A DNA stretch of 64,000 bases, from assembly GCF_901686465.1 (NCBI RefSeq), contig NZ_LR594487.1, positions 2,198,950-2,262,949 on the forward strand, given 5' to 3'. Below the pieces are notes generated by a model. The model was not told where the DNA came from, did no database searches, and worked only from the letters and a program-made list of their open reading frames with translations. How positions within the stretch are numbered: the stretch's first letter is position 1; every line of letters begins with the position of its first letter. Shown piece after piece: positions 1 to 9,026 of the stretch. The position numbers and the translations under genes were made by a program. The DNA is from Halorubrum sp. DM2. GTDB taxonomy: Archaea; Halobacteriota; Halobacteria; Halobacteriales; Haloferacaceae.

Positions 1-856
1 TGCTCATCCCGCGCTCCGCCTGAATCTCGCGCAGGAGGGTCAGGATCTGCGCCTGGATCGTCACGTCGAGCGCGGTCGTCGGCTCGTCGGCGATCAGCAC
101 GTCGGGTTCGCCGGCGAGCGCCTGCGCGATCATCGCGCGCTGGAGCATGCCGCCGGAGAACTGGCCGGGATACTCGTCGACGCGCTCCTCGGGGTCCGGG
201 ATCCCCACCTGCCCGAGCAGTTCGACGGCCCGGTCCATGCTCTCGTCGCTCGTGTAGTCGCGGCCGGGAACGATCCCGTCGAGTAAGTACTTCCCGAGTC
301 CGTACCCCTGGGTGCGCGAGCGCGTCGAGCGGGGGTTCGCCCGCGCCCGGCGCTGGACCTCGACCGCCTCGGCGATCTGCTCGCCGACGGTGATCGAGGG
401 GTTGAAGCTGCTCATCGGGTCCTGGAAGATGACGCTGAAGGAGGGACCGCGCAGCGACCGGCGGACGCTCTGGGGAACGGTGCGGAGGTCGACGTGGTCC
501 CCGTCGACCTGTACCGCGTCCGTATCGCGGAACTCGTCTGCGAGGTCGGGGTCGCGATACCACACCTCCCCCGAAGTGATCCGGCCGGGCGTCTCGACGA
601 GGTCGACGAGCGACAGCGCCGTCACCGACTTGCCGGAGCCGGACTCGCCGACGACGCCGAGGATCTCGTCCTCGCGGAGGTCGAAGGAGACGGACTCCAC
701 CGCGTTGATCTGCCCCTCCTCGGTGAAGAATCGGGTCGAGAGGTCACGAACCGCGAGCACGTCGTCGGGACCGGGCGTCCCGGCCGGGGTCGCGTCGCCG
801 GTCGCTCGGGGGTCGACCGCCTCCTCGGCGTCGTCGACGCGGGGGGCGTCGCTCAT
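1..856 (-). CDS. Peptide ABC transporter ATP-binding protein (DppD/OppD-like), partial
   Basis: This is an ATPase subunit of a dipeptide/oligopeptide-type importer on the cytoplasmic face of the membrane. Reading from the ATG at 856, I see Walker A GESGSGKS, the Q-loop segment [11 protein letters not shown], the ABC signature FSGGMLQR and Walker [15 protein letters not shown], in that order. The window edge cuts the gene after about 285 residues, so the family's C-terminal extension (usually with a cysteine-bearing motif) is not visible. The start codon overlaps the stop of the upstream permease gene as ATGA, so the two are translationally coupled. The substrate cannot be told from the ATPase; peptides are the default for this family, but nickel or sugars are possible. 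Confidence 0.93.
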   Translation of the reverse strand, partial: MSDAPRVDDAEEAVDPRATGDATPAGTPGPDDVLAVRDLSTRFFTEEGQINAVESVSFDLREDEILGVVGESGSGKSVTALSLVDLVETPGRITSGEVWYRDPDLADEFRDTDAVQVDGDHVDLRTVPQSVRRSLRGPSFSVIFQDPMSSFNPSITVGEQIAEAVEVQRRARANPRSTRSRTQGYGLGKYLLDGIVPGRDYTSDESMDRAVELLGQVGIPDPEERVDEYPGQFSGGMLQRAMIAQALAGEPDVLIADEPTTALDVTIQAQILTLLREIQAERGMS

Positions 857-1872
857 GCGGCACCCCCTTCGCCCTCGATGCCGGGGTCCAAGGCGTCACG
901 GAGCCAGTCGCCGAGCAGGTTGATTCCGATCACCGACAGCATGATCGCGAGGCCGGGGATCGAGGCGATCCACCACTGGCCCGAGGAGATGTAGTCGCGC
1001 CCCTGCGAGATGTCGAAGCCCCACGACAGCGTCGTCCCGGAGAAGCCGAGGAACGACAGCGAGCTCTCCAAGAGGATTATCGCCGCCACCTGCACCGTCC
1101 CGAGGACGATGATCGGCGTCACCGCGTTCGGCAGGACGTGCCGGAGGATGATCGTGTTGTCGTCGGCACCCAGCGCACGAGATGCCTTCACGTACTCCTG
1201 CCCGCGTAAGGAGAGCGCCTCCCCCCGGGCGACGCGGGCGAACCACACCCAGTTGACGAGCCCGACGACGATCACCACCGTTATCGGCAACACGAAGCTC
1301 TCGGGCATCCCCGGGGCGAGCCCGGCGACGACGAACGGATCGGGGACGTCGACCGCCGCGCGGCCCCACAGTCCGATCAGTGCGACCGCCAGCACGAGCG
1401 ACGGAAACGCGAGGCTGACGTCCGCGATCCGCATCAGCGCGTCGTCGACGCGCCCGCGGTGATAGCCGGCGAGCAGGCCGACGGGGACGCCGATGGAGGC
1501 CGCGAGCAGGGTCCCGAGGACGCCAACGACGAGCGACGTCCGAGCGCCGTACACCACCCGCGAGAACATGTCGCGGCCGAGCCCGTCGGTGCCGAAGACG
1601 AACCGCGGGTCGGGTGTGATCTCGACGGTCTCGGTGACCGTCCGGATCTCGCCGTCGACCATCTGCGAGGAGGTCCGTTCGGTGGTTTCCGAGAAGCCGA
1701 TCGGCGGTAGCTCGCTCTGGTCGAGCCGCTGTTCGGTCGGGTCGTGGGGCGCGACGAAGGGGGCGAACACGGCGGTCAACGTGATGAGGACCACCAGCGC
1801 CAGCCCGAGCTTTGCGAGCCCGCTCCCTCTGAACTCCTTTTTGAGATTTCGAATGACGCGTGAAGATATCAT
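853..1872 (-). CDS. dppC: Peptide ABC transporter permease (DppC-like)
   Basis: This is an inner permease subunit of the Dpp/Opp-type importer, 339 residues. A first hydrophobic segment near residues 20-42 is followed by the long extracytoplasmic loop typical of DppC/OppC, which carries FGTDGLGRDMFSRV, a family hallmark. Further membrane segments follow, with the ATPase-contacting EAA loop in the segment from EALSLRGQEYVKASRALGA to RHVLPNAV. It lies one base after the stop of the DppB-like gene and overlaps the ATPase gene by 4 bp, so one transcript is expected. Length and motif order match the family. Confidence 0.95.
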   Translation of the reverse strand: MISSRVIRNLKKEFRGSGLAKLGLALVVLITLTAVFAPFVAPHDPTEQRLDQSELPPIGFSETTERTSSQMVDGEIRTVTETVEITPDPRFVFGTDGLGRDMFSRVVYGARTSLVVGVLGTLLAASIGVPVGLLAGYHRGRVDDALMRIADVSLAFPSLVLAVALIGLWGRAAVDVPDPFVVAGLAPGMPESFVLPITVVIVVGLVNWVWFARVARGEALSLRGQEYVKASRALGADDNTIILRHVLPNAVTPIIVLGTVQVAAIILLESSLSFLGFSGTTLSWGFDISQGRDYISSGQWWIASIPGLAIMLSVIGINLLGDWLRDALDPGIEGEGGAA

Positions 1873-1873
1873 G

Positions 1874-2866
1874 TTAGTCGTTCACTACCTCCGGGTCGAG
1901 ATACGCGTACACCACGTCGACGAGGATGTTCACGAGGACGAAGCTCGTCCCGATAACGATGAGGCTCCCCTGAAGCGCCGGCCAGTCGCGCTGGTTGATG
2001 CTCTCGATGACCAGCGTGCCGAGGCCGGGCCACGAGAACACCGCCTCCGTGATCACGGCACCCCCGATCAGCGTCCCGAGCTGTAAGCCGAGGACGGTGA
2101 TCACTGGGATGAGCGTGTTCCGAAGCGCGTGCTTGTACCGGATCAGCGTCCGGGGAAGCCCCTTGGCCCGCGCGGCCTGTACGTAGCCCTTGCTGAGTTC
2201 GTCCAACATCCCCGACCGGGTCAGTCGGGTGATGAGCGCCATGAAGTAGGTGCCCAAGGCGATCGCGGGCAGCGTGATGTACGCGAGCCACGCGAGCAGC
2301 GTCCCGACGAACGGCTCGGCGCTTATCACCGACAGCGCGACGTCGCCGACGTCGACGCCGCGGCCGCTCGTGTTGAACACGTCGAACTCCACGGCGAAGA
2401 TCAGGATGAGCATGATCCCGAGCCAGAAGTTCGGGGTGGAGATGCCGCCGAGCGATAAAAGCGTCGCGCCGTAGTCGACCGGCTCGTTCCGGTTCGTGGC
2501 GCTGATGACGCCGAGCGGGATCGCCAGCACGATCGCGACGACGCTGGCGGCGAGCGCGAGTTCGACGGTCGCGGGGAGCCGTTCGAACACGAGCGTCGTG
2601 ACCTCCTGCCCCTTGATGTACGACCGGCCCATGTCGCCCTGAAGCAGGTCGAAGACGTACTGGCCGTACTGGATGTACAGCGGTTGGTTGAGGCCGAGCT
2701 CGGCGGCGATGGCCTGCCGCGTCTCCTGGGTGGCGTCGAGCGGCGCGACCGCGTTGATCGGGCTGCCGGGCGTGACGAACCGGAGCGCGAACACGACCGT
2801 GATGACGCCCCAGACGACGCCGACCCCTTGGAGGCTTCTTTTGAGTACGAATCTGCCGAATGACAT
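1874..2866 (-). CDS. dppB: Peptide ABC transporter permease (DppB-like)
   Basis: This is the second permease subunit of the importer, 330 residues. The N-terminus (FVLKRSLQGVGVVWGVITVVFAL) and the motif MGRSYIKGQEVTTLV are typical of DppB/OppB. The cytoplasmic EAA loop is visible as SKGYVQAARAKGLPRT followed by RYKHALRNTLIPVI. About six membrane segments can be read. The gene begins 30 bp after the binding-protein gene and ends one base before dppC. It would pair with DppC to form the membrane channel. Confidence 0.95.
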   Translation of the reverse strand: MSFGRFVLKRSLQGVGVVWGVITVVFALRFVTPGSPINAVAPLDATQETRQAIAAELGLNQPLYIQYGQYVFDLLQGDMGRSYIKGQEVTTLVFERLPATVELALAASVVAIVLAIPLGVISATNRNEPVDYGATLLSLGGISTPNFWLGIMLILIFAVEFDVFNTSGRGVDVGDVALSVISAEPFVGTLLAWLAYITLPAIALGTYFMALITRLTRSGMLDELSKGYVQAARAKGLPRTLIRYKHALRNTLIPVITVLGLQLGTLIGGAVITEAVFSWPGLGTLVIESINQRDWPALQGSLIVIGTSFVLVNILVDVVYAYLDPEVVND

Positions 2867-2896
2867 TACTAACGGTGTGGAGAGGTGGCGGCGGCG

Positions 2897-4531
2897 TTAC
2901 TGTTGCGTGGCGGTGTCGGGGTCGATGAACTCGTCGGCCCGCGGCTCCCACGAGATATCGTTCGAGACGCCGTAGACGCTGAACTGCTGGTGCATAAACA
3001 CCCACGGTGCCAGGTCGTGGGCGAGCTGGTTCGCCTCCTGAAGGATCTCGACGCGCTCGTCGGGGTCCTCGGTGGCCTCGGCGTCTTCGAGCAGGCCGTC
3101 CATCTCGTCGTTCTCCAAGACCGTCAGCGCGCCGCTCGAAGAGAGTAGCGGCGTCAGCGTCTGGCTCCCGTCGAACTCGGCGTTCCCCCACCCGAGGAGG
3201 TTGAAATGCGGACGGTCCTCGATGTCCGGCGCGGTGACGTCCTGAACGAGCGAGGAGAACTCCCGCTGTTCGACCTCACAGGAGACGTTCGGCAGCGAGT
3301 CGATCTGGCTGGCCGCCGCCTGCGCGATCTGAACGTCTCGGAGGTACCGACCGATCGGCGTCTCCAGGGTGATCTCGACGCCCGCGTGGCCGGACTCCTC
3401 GACGAGCCGCTCGGCCTCGTCGGGGTCGTACGGGTACGGGTCGATGTCGGGGTTGTAGCCGACGTGCCCTTCGAGGGTCGGCTGGCCGGTGATGTTGCCG
3501 AAGCCGTTGAGCACGTTCTCGATGATGCTCTCGACGTCGACCGCGTGGTTCAGCGCCTGCCGGAACTGCTGGCTGGAGAACGGCTCCACGTCGTACCGCA
3601 TCTGGAGGAAGATGATCCGGGCGCTCGCCACGGAGTTGATCGTCGCGACGTCGGAGTTGTTCACCCGGGAGACCTCGTTCGGGGGAACGTTCGTCACGAT
3701 GTCGGTCTCCTCGGCGAGCAGCTGGTTGACCCGCGTGCTCGACTCGCTGGAGGCGCTCATCCTGAGCTCGTCGACCGCCGGCGCGCCGTCCCAGTACTCC
3801 TCGTTCGGCTCGTAGAGGACCTCGGTACCGGAGTTGTACTCGGTGACGCGGAACGGGCCGGTCCCGTTGGCGTTGCGGTTAATGTAGTCGCCGCCGTTCT
3901 CCTCGACCCACGACTGCTGGACGATCTCGCCGTTCGTCGCGAACAGCTGGAAGGCGATGGGGTTGTACCCCTCGAAGGAGACGGTCACTTCGCCGTCGCC
4001 GGCCGTCACCTCGTCGACCACGCCGAGGTCGTTCGACTGCGGGCTGACGATGCCGACGTCCTCGAAGACGATCCGGCGGATGCTGTACCGGACGTCCTCG
4101 GGAGTGACCTCGTCGCCGTTGTGGAAGGTGAGACCGTCGCGGAGCACGAACCGGACGCTGCCGTCGTCGGTCCGCTCCCACTCGTTCGCGAGACCGGCGA
4201 TGATGCCGCCCTGCTTGTCGCGGTCGAGAAGGCCTTCGTACGCCTGTCCGACGATGATCTCGGTGTTGGTCTCGGCGTGGTCCTGCGGGTCGAGCCCGGA
4301 GTCCATCTGCCCCATGGTGACGCCGAGTTCGAAGGCGTCGCCGCCGTCCGATCCGTCCTCTCCGTCGGAGCCGTCGTCGCCGTCCATCCCGTCGCCCCCG
4401 TCGGAGCCGTCGCCGCCGTCCCCGCCGTCGCCGCCGTTTCCGGAACAGCCAGCGAGACCGACCGCACCGGCCGTTCCGGCGTACTTGAGCACCGTCCGCC
4501 TATCGATGTGATCGTCGTTGTCAGTAGGCAT
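2897..4531 (-). CDS. Peptide ABC transporter substrate-binding lipoprotein (SBP family 5)
   Basis: This is the extracytoplasmic binding protein of the importer, 544 residues and the first gene of the operon. Residues 11-16 (RRTVLK) form a twin-arginine signal. Residues 26-29 (LAGC) form a lipobox with Cys29, so export through Tat and lipid anchoring are expected, as is common in haloarchaea. Residues about 30-65 are a Gly/Asp/Ser linker built of imperfect GGDG/GSDG units. The body has the family-5 sequence FVLRDGLTFHNGDEVTPEDV and ends near WVFMHQQFSVYG. A TATA-like stretch lies about 25 bp upstream of the ATG, suggesting leaderless expression. Ligand is not deducible. Confidence 0.94.
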   Translation of the reverse strand: MPTDNDDHIDRRTVLKYAGTAGAVGLAGCSGNGGDGGDGGDGSDGGDGMDGDDGSDGEDGSDGGDAFELGVTMGQMDSGLDPQDHAETNTEIIVGQAYEGLLDRDKQGGIIAGLANEWERTDDGSVRFVLRDGLTFHNGDEVTPEDVRYSIRRIVFEDVGIVSPQSNDLGVVDEVTAGDGEVTVSFEGYNPIAFQLFATNGEIVQQSWVEENGGDYINRNANGTGPFRVTEYNSGTEVLYEPNEEYWDGAPAVDELRMSASSESSTRVNQLLAEETDIVTNVPPNEVSRVNNSDVATINSVASARIIFLQMRYDVEPFSSQQFRQALNHAVDVESIIENVLNGFGNITGQPTLEGHVGYNPDIDPYPYDPDEAERLVEESGHAGVEITLETPIGRYLRDVQIAQAAASQIDSLPNVSCEVEQREFSSLVQDVTAPDIEDRPHFNLLGWGNAEFDGSQTLTPLLSSSGALTVLENDEMDGLLEDAEATEDPDERVEILQEANQLAHDLAPWVFMHQQFSVYGVSNDISWEPRADEFIDPDTATQQ

Positions 4532-4716
4532 AGAGTGTCACAGACAAGGGAACGTTATGAACCTATCGCACCGAGAGAGCGGCCATCGCTCCCGTCTGCT
4601 GGCGATCCGCTGACACGAGAATCGCTTGTTCGACCCTGTTGCCGGCTCATATCACCGGTAATCGGGGATAGTCGGAGACCGACGAGTATGTACGTTCGGG
4701 ACCGAATGCCGTCGAC

Positions 4717-5166
4717 ATGCGCGACCCCGGAGCCCGGTGGGACGACGTGGTGAGCGACGCGGAGTCGACGGCGGACGCCTACGAGGAACGGGGGTGGAAC
4801 GTCTTGGCGGCCCACCCCGGCGACGTGAACCCCGTCGTCGACGCCGCCCGGATAGACGTGTTGCTGCCGGGCTCGGAGTTCGAGACGGCGCTGTCGGCGG
4901 TCGAGGACGCCGCGATCGACGGCGTCGACGTGTACGCGGGGGGCGCGGGGGGCGTCGCGTACCGACTGGTGGTCGCGACCGGCGAGGCGGCGCAGGTGGC
5001 CCTCTGCGTGCCGACATACCTCCGGAACGACGACCTCTCCTCGCTGCGCGCGGCCGCCGAGGCGTCGGGAGCGCTCACGGTTCGGCTGCGCCCCCTCGAC
5101 GACCGCGATCACGCCGAGATCGCGATCGACGACCCCGCGGTGTTCTTCGACGCGCCCGAGTCGTGA
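4717..5166 (+). CDS. Conserved haloarchaeal protein (DUF7529-like)
   Basis: This 149-residue soluble acidic protein has no signal peptide or membrane segment. The central segment (GGVAYRLVVATGEAAQVALCVPTYLR) looks like beta strands, and the C-terminus ends in a short acidic stretch. From memory it resembles a small haloarchaeal family called DUF7529; the function is unknown. It is divergent from the peptide transporter operon with about 185 bp between the two start codons, and both promoters must lie in that gap. The start ATG at 4717 follows the string cgtcgac with no clear ribosome binding site. Confidence 0.75.
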   Translation: MRDPGARWDDVVSDAESTADAYEERGWNVLAAHPGDVNPVVDAARIDVLLPGSEFETALSAVEDAAIDGVDVYAGGAGGVAYRLVVATGEAAQVALCVPTYLRNDDLSSLRAAAEASGALTVRLRPLDDRDHAEIAIDDPAVFFDAPES

Positions 5167-5240
5167 GAACCACGCACGTGGGTATCGGTACCGGCGTCTG
5201 ACTTCGACGTATTCATAGTTGTGCGATCACGATCATCTGT

Positions 5241-5954
5241 ATGAATCGCGCAGAGAAGGCGGCCCTCCAGCTACAGGCGGTCGCCGTGTTGCGGATGCTG
5301 AAGGAGACGCGAACGTACGAGGAGCTGTCCGAGGTGACGGGACTGCCCGCGGGCGACCTGAACCGGTACGTGAACGGGCACGTGCTGCCCGGCACCGACC
5401 GCGCGAGCGAGGTCGTCGAGTCGGTCGGGCGCGAGGCGCTCGCCGACGAACTCGTCGCGCGCGTCGAGTTCGACGACGAGGGGTACGTCGACAACTCCGG
5501 CGTCGTCTTCGACCAGTCGTTCCTCGACTTGGTCGCACCGGTCGCCGCGGAGACGTTCGAGTTCGAGTCGCCGGACGTGGTCCTGACCGCCGCGACCGAC
5601 GGGATCACGCTGGGCGCGGCGATGGCCTCCTTCTTCGACGCGCGGCTCGCGTACGCCAAGAAGTCGAAGGAGACCGCGGTCGAGGAGTTCATCGAGTCGC
5701 GCCAGCGGCTCGCCTCCGGGATCGAACTCACCTACTACCTCCCGGCGAGCGCCATCGACGCCGGCGACACCGTCCTCGTCGTCGACGACCTGATCCGCTC
5801 GGGCGAGACGCAGGAGCTCCTCCTCGATATCGCCCTCCAAGGCGACGCCGACGTCACCGGCGTGTTCACGCTCATCGCGGTCGGCGACGAGGGGATGGAC
5901 CGCGCGCGAGCGATCACCGACGCGCCGGTCGGCGCGCTGACGACGTTCGAGTAG
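5241..5954 (+). CDS. HTH-phosphoribosyltransferase protein, probable purine-responsive regulator
   Basis: This 237-residue protein combines two parts. The N-terminal ~60 residues are a helix-turn-helix (TYEELSEVTGLPAGDLNRYVNG). The rest is a type I phosphoribosyltransferase domain with the PRPP loop VLVVDDLIRSGET. The combination recalls regulators built on a PRT fold (bacterial PurR, haloarchaeal GfcR), but the N-terminus differs from the GfcR sequence I know, so I do not assign that name. The gene lies immediately upstream of an NCS2 purine permease on the same strand, with a perfect inverted repeat between them. A role in purine salvage or in PRPP/purine-dependent control of the permease is inference; enzymatic PRTase activity is the alternative. 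Confidence 0.85.
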   Translation: MNRAEKAALQLQAVAVLRMLKETRTYEELSEVTGLPAGDLNRYVNGHVLPGTDRASEVVESVGREALADELVARVEFDDEGYVDNSGVVFDQSFLDLVAPVAAETFEFESPDVVLTAATDGITLGAAMASFFDARLAYAKKSKETAVEEFIESRQRLASGIELTYYLPASAIDAGDTVLVVDDLIRSGETQELLLDIALQGDADVTGVFTLIAVGDEGMDRARAITDAPVGALTTFE

Positions 5955-6002
5955 CCACGTTCGCGCATACTCGGCTGTCGAAAGACGGTACAGACGCCTT
6001 TC

Positions 6003-6022
6003 TGATCCATATGTCTGGATCA
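6003..6022. promoter_or_regulatory. Perfect inverted repeat upstream of the purine permease gene
   Basis: TGATCCA at 6003-6009 and TGGATCA at 6016-6022 form 7-bp arms around a 6-bp spacer. The repeat lies about 60 bp before the permease ATG and upstream of a TATA-like CTTATC near 6044, which is where an archaeal activator or repressor site is often placed. The adjacent HTH-phosphoribosyltransferase is the obvious candidate binder, but this is inference from proximity. Confidence 0.45.
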
Positions 6023-6080
6023 TACTGCGACTCGTTCAGCAAGGCTTATCACCCGATCCGCGGGAACCTCCACGCGTTCA

Positions 6081-7460
6081 ATGGGGCTTACAGACACGCT
6101 GGCCGAGCGGTTCGACGTGGAGTCGCACGGGTCGGACGTCCGCACCGAGCTGATCGCCGGGCTCACGACGTTTTTGGCGATGTCGTACATCATCGTCGTG
6201 AACCCCGCGATCCTCTCGGAGGCGATCCAGATCGAGGGGTACGGACAGGGCGAGGTGTTCCAGATGATCGCCATCGCGACGATCCTCTCGGCGGCGCTCG
6301 CGACGGCGGTGATGGCGCTGTACGCCAACCGGCCGTTCGGGCTCGCGCCGGGGCTCGGGCTCAACGCCTTCTTCGCGTACACGGTCGTGTTGGGCCTCGG
6401 CATCCCCTGGCAGACGGCGCTCGCCGCGGTGTTCGCCGAGGGCGTCCTGTTCATGATCCTGACCGCGGTCGGCGCACGCGAGTACGTCATTCGGCTGTTC
6501 CCGGAGCCGGTGAAGCGGTCGGTCGGGGCAGGTATCGGGCTGTTCCTGCTGTTTATTGGACTCCAAGAGCTCCAGATCGTCGTCCCCGACGACGCGACGC
6601 TGGTCACGCTCGGCGGGATCTTCGGGAACCCGTGGGCGATACTGGGCGTGCTCGGCCTCGTGTTGACGTTCGTGCTGTGGGCGCGTAACGTCACCGGGGC
6701 TATCGTCCTCGGGATCGTGACCACGTCGCTGGTCGGCTGGGGGCTCACCCTCGCCGGCCTCTTCGACCGCGGGACGATCACGCCGACCTCGCTGCCGTCC
6801 CCGCAGTACGACATCACGCCGCTCGCGGGCGCGTTCCTCGACGGGCTCTCCGGGATCGATCCGCTCACGTTCGTGCTCGTGGTGTTCACCTTCTTCTTCG
6901 TCGACTTCTTCGACACCGCCGGGACGCTCATCGGCGTCTCGCAGTTCGGCGACTTCCTCGACGAGGACGGCGACCTCCCGGACATGGACCGGCCGCTGAT
7001 GGCGGACGCGGTCGGCACCACCGCCGGCGCGGTGCTCGGCACCTCCACGGTGACGACGTACATCGAGTCGTCGACCGGCGTCGAGGAGGGCGGCCGAACC
7101 GGACTGACCGCCCTGGTGGTCGCGCTGCTGTTCGTCGCGTCCCTCGTCGTGATCCCCGTGGTGGCCGCGATCCCCGCGTACGCCTCCTTCGTCGCGCTGA
7201 TCGTGGTCGGCGTGATGATGCTCCAGGGACTCACCGAGGTCGACTGGGCGGACCCCGCGTGGGCCGTCTCCGCGGGGCTCACGGTCACCGTGATGCCGTT
7301 CGCCTACTCCATCGCCGACGGACTGGCGGCCGGCATCGTCGCGTACCCGATCATCAAAGTCGCCGTCGGCGAGGCCGACGAGGTCGCCCTCGGTCAGTAC
7401 GCCATCGCGGCGCTTTTGGCCGCCTACTACGTGCTCTCGACGCGCGGCGTCATTCTCTGA
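6081..7460 (+). CDS. NCS2 family purine permease (AzgA-like)
   Basis: This polytopic membrane protein of 459 residues belongs to the NCS2/AzgA group, which imports adenine, guanine or hypoxanthine with protons. Family signatures are TTFLAMSYIIVVNPAIL near residue 30, GLAPGLGLNAFFAYTVV near residue 90 and FFFVDFFDTAGTLIGV near residue 275. About 12-14 hydrophobic segments are visible and the length fits. It follows the HTH-phosphoribosyltransferase gene by 126 bp with its own TATA-like element and an inverted repeat, so it probably has a separate regulated promoter. The exact base transported cannot be told. Confidence 0.93.
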   Translation: MGLTDTLAERFDVESHGSDVRTELIAGLTTFLAMSYIIVVNPAILSEAIQIEGYGQGEVFQMIAIATILSAALATAVMALYANRPFGLAPGLGLNAFFAYTVVLGLGIPWQTALAAVFAEGVLFMILTAVGAREYVIRLFPEPVKRSVGAGIGLFLLFIGLQELQIVVPDDATLVTLGGIFGNPWAILGVLGLVLTFVLWARNVTGAIVLGIVTTSLVGWGLTLAGLFDRGTITPTSLPSPQYDITPLAGAFLDGLSGIDPLTFVLVVFTFFFVDFFDTAGTLIGVSQFGDFLDEDGDLPDMDRPLMADAVGTTAGAVLGTSTVTTYIESSTGVEEGGRTGLTALVVALLFVASLVVIPVVAAIPAYASFVALIVVGVMMLQGLTEVDWADPAWAVSAGLTVTVMPFAYSIADGLAAGIVAYPIIKVAVGEADEVALGQYAIAALLAAYYVLSTRGVIL

Positions 7461-7542
7461 GGCGACCGCGGCGGCGTCCGCTCGCTGCGTCGCCGGTGCG
7501 CTCTTGAGGCGTCGGGCTGAATCCGGGGGCGAGGCCCGACAC

Positions 7543-9006
7543 ATGACCGACCGCTCAGCCGACTTCTCCGTCACCGTCGCCGACCGCGACCGACACGCGA
7601 GCGACCCGGCGCGCGAACTCGCGCTCGACTGCGTCACCGCCGGGATCGAGGCGGCACATCCGGCCGGGATCGTCGCGGACGCGCTCTCCGTGGAGGACGG
7701 CCGGCTCGTCGTCACGACCGTCGACGGCGAGACCGCGAGCCGCGACCTCGACGCGTACGACCGCGTGGTGGTCGTCGGGGCGGGCAACGCGGCGGGCCAC
7801 TTCGCGGCCGCGGTCGAGCGACTGCTCGGCGACCGGATCGACGGCGGCGCGGTCGTCACCGACGACCCGGTCGAGACCGAACGGATCGCGGTGCTGCCCG
7901 GCGACCACCCGATCCCGAGCGAGGCGGGCGTCGAGAGCGCCCGGCGGGTGCGGTCGGTCGCGGCCGACGCCGGCGAGTCGGACCTCGTGATCGGACTGAT
8001 AACGGGGGGCGGGAGCGCGCTGCTTGCCGCGCCCGCGGCGGGAGTCGGTCTCGACGACCTGCGCGAGACGACCGACGCACTGCTGGCCAGCGGCGCGACG
8101 ATAGCCGAGATCAACGCGGTCCGAAAGCACCTCTCGGCGGTGAAGGGCGGCGGGCTGGCCCGGGCCGCCGCGCCCGCCGACGCGCTCGGACTCGCGATCA
8201 GCGACGTGACCGGAGACGATCCGAGCGTGATCGCGAGTGGCCCCCTCTCGCCCGATCCGACGACGTACGCGGACGCGCTCGGCGTCCTCGACCGGCGCGG
8301 GGTCGAGGTTCCGCCGGCCGTCGAAAAACGGCTCGACCGGGGCGTCGCGGGCGAGGTCGCGGAGACTCCGAAACCGGGGGATCCGGCCTTCGACGGCGTC
8401 GCGGTCCGGGTCGTCGCGAGCGCGCGCACGGCGCTGAACGCCGCTCGCGAGGTCGCGGCGGCGCGGGGGTACGAGCCGCTCGTGCTCTCCTCGCGGGTGC
8501 GCGGCGAGGCCCGGGAGGCGGCGAAGACGCACGCGGCGGTCGCCGAGGAGTGCCGGGCGGCCGGCGAGCCGGTCGAACCGCCCGCGGTCGTCCTCTCGGC
8601 GGGCGAGGTGACGGTGACGCTCGGCGACGACCCCGGACGCGGCGGGCCGAACGGGGAGTTCGCGCTGTCGGCGGCGCTCGAACTCGCGGGGGCGGGACCG
8701 GACGGCGAGGGCGTCGCCGTCGCGAGCGTCGACACCGACGGGATCGACGGGTCGACCGACGCCGCGGGCGCGCTGGTCGACGAGCGGCTTGTGGCCGGCA
8801 ACGGCGGAGGCGACCGCGGCGAAAGCGGCGAAAGCGATCGGCTGGACCGCGAGAGTGCCGCGAGGGCGCTCGACGCGCACGACGCGTATCCGGCGCTCGA
8901 CGACGCCGGCGCGCTGCTCCGGACCGGTCCGACCGGGACGAACGTCAACGACCTGCGCGCGGTCGTGATATCGTCCGACGGAGCGAGTTCGGAAGGGACT
9001 AAGTAG
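7543..9006 (+). CDS. Glycerate 2-kinase (GckA/MOFRL family)
   Basis: This kinase would phosphorylate D-glycerate to 2-phosphoglycerate, feeding lower glycolysis. The N-terminal DUF4147 half shows VVVVGAGNAAGHFA, VLPGDHPIPSEAG and the loop LITGGGSALLAAPA. The NAVRKHLSAVKGGGLARAA segment is a family signature. The C-terminal MOFRL half has LSAGEVTVTLGDDPGRGGPNGE and ends with GPTGTNVNDLRAVVI. I chose the ATG at 7543 rather than the upstream TTG at 7504 because homology-like sequence starts after it. An acidic/Gly insertion near residues 415-435 separates the last MOFRL elements. The 487-residue length fits. Confidence 0.93.
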   Translation: MTDRSADFSVTVADRDRHASDPARELALDCVTAGIEAAHPAGIVADALSVEDGRLVVTTVDGETASRDLDAYDRVVVVGAGNAAGHFAAAVERLLGDRIDGGAVVTDDPVETERIAVLPGDHPIPSEAGVESARRVRSVAADAGESDLVIGLITGGGSALLAAPAAGVGLDDLRETTDALLASGATIAEINAVRKHLSAVKGGGLARAAAPADALGLAISDVTGDDPSVIASGPLSPDPTTYADALGVLDRRGVEVPPAVEKRLDRGVAGEVAETPKPGDPAFDGVAVRVVASARTALNAAREVAAARGYEPLVLSSRVRGEAREAAKTHAAVAEECRAAGEPVEPPAVVLSAGEVTVTLGDDPGRGGPNGEFALSAALELAGAGPDGEGVAVASVDTDGIDGSTDAAGALVDERLVAGNGGGDRGESGESDRLDRESAARALDAHDAYPALDDAGALLRTGPTGTNVNDLRAVVISSDGASSEGTK

Positions 9007-9026
9007 CGGCCGGCAAATTCTGCGAC

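Noticed and set aside
5241..5954. GfcR sugar-pathway regulator
   Set aside because: Same PRT idea, but the N-terminal sequence differs from the GfcR pattern I know and the neighbour is a purine permease, not sugar catabolism.
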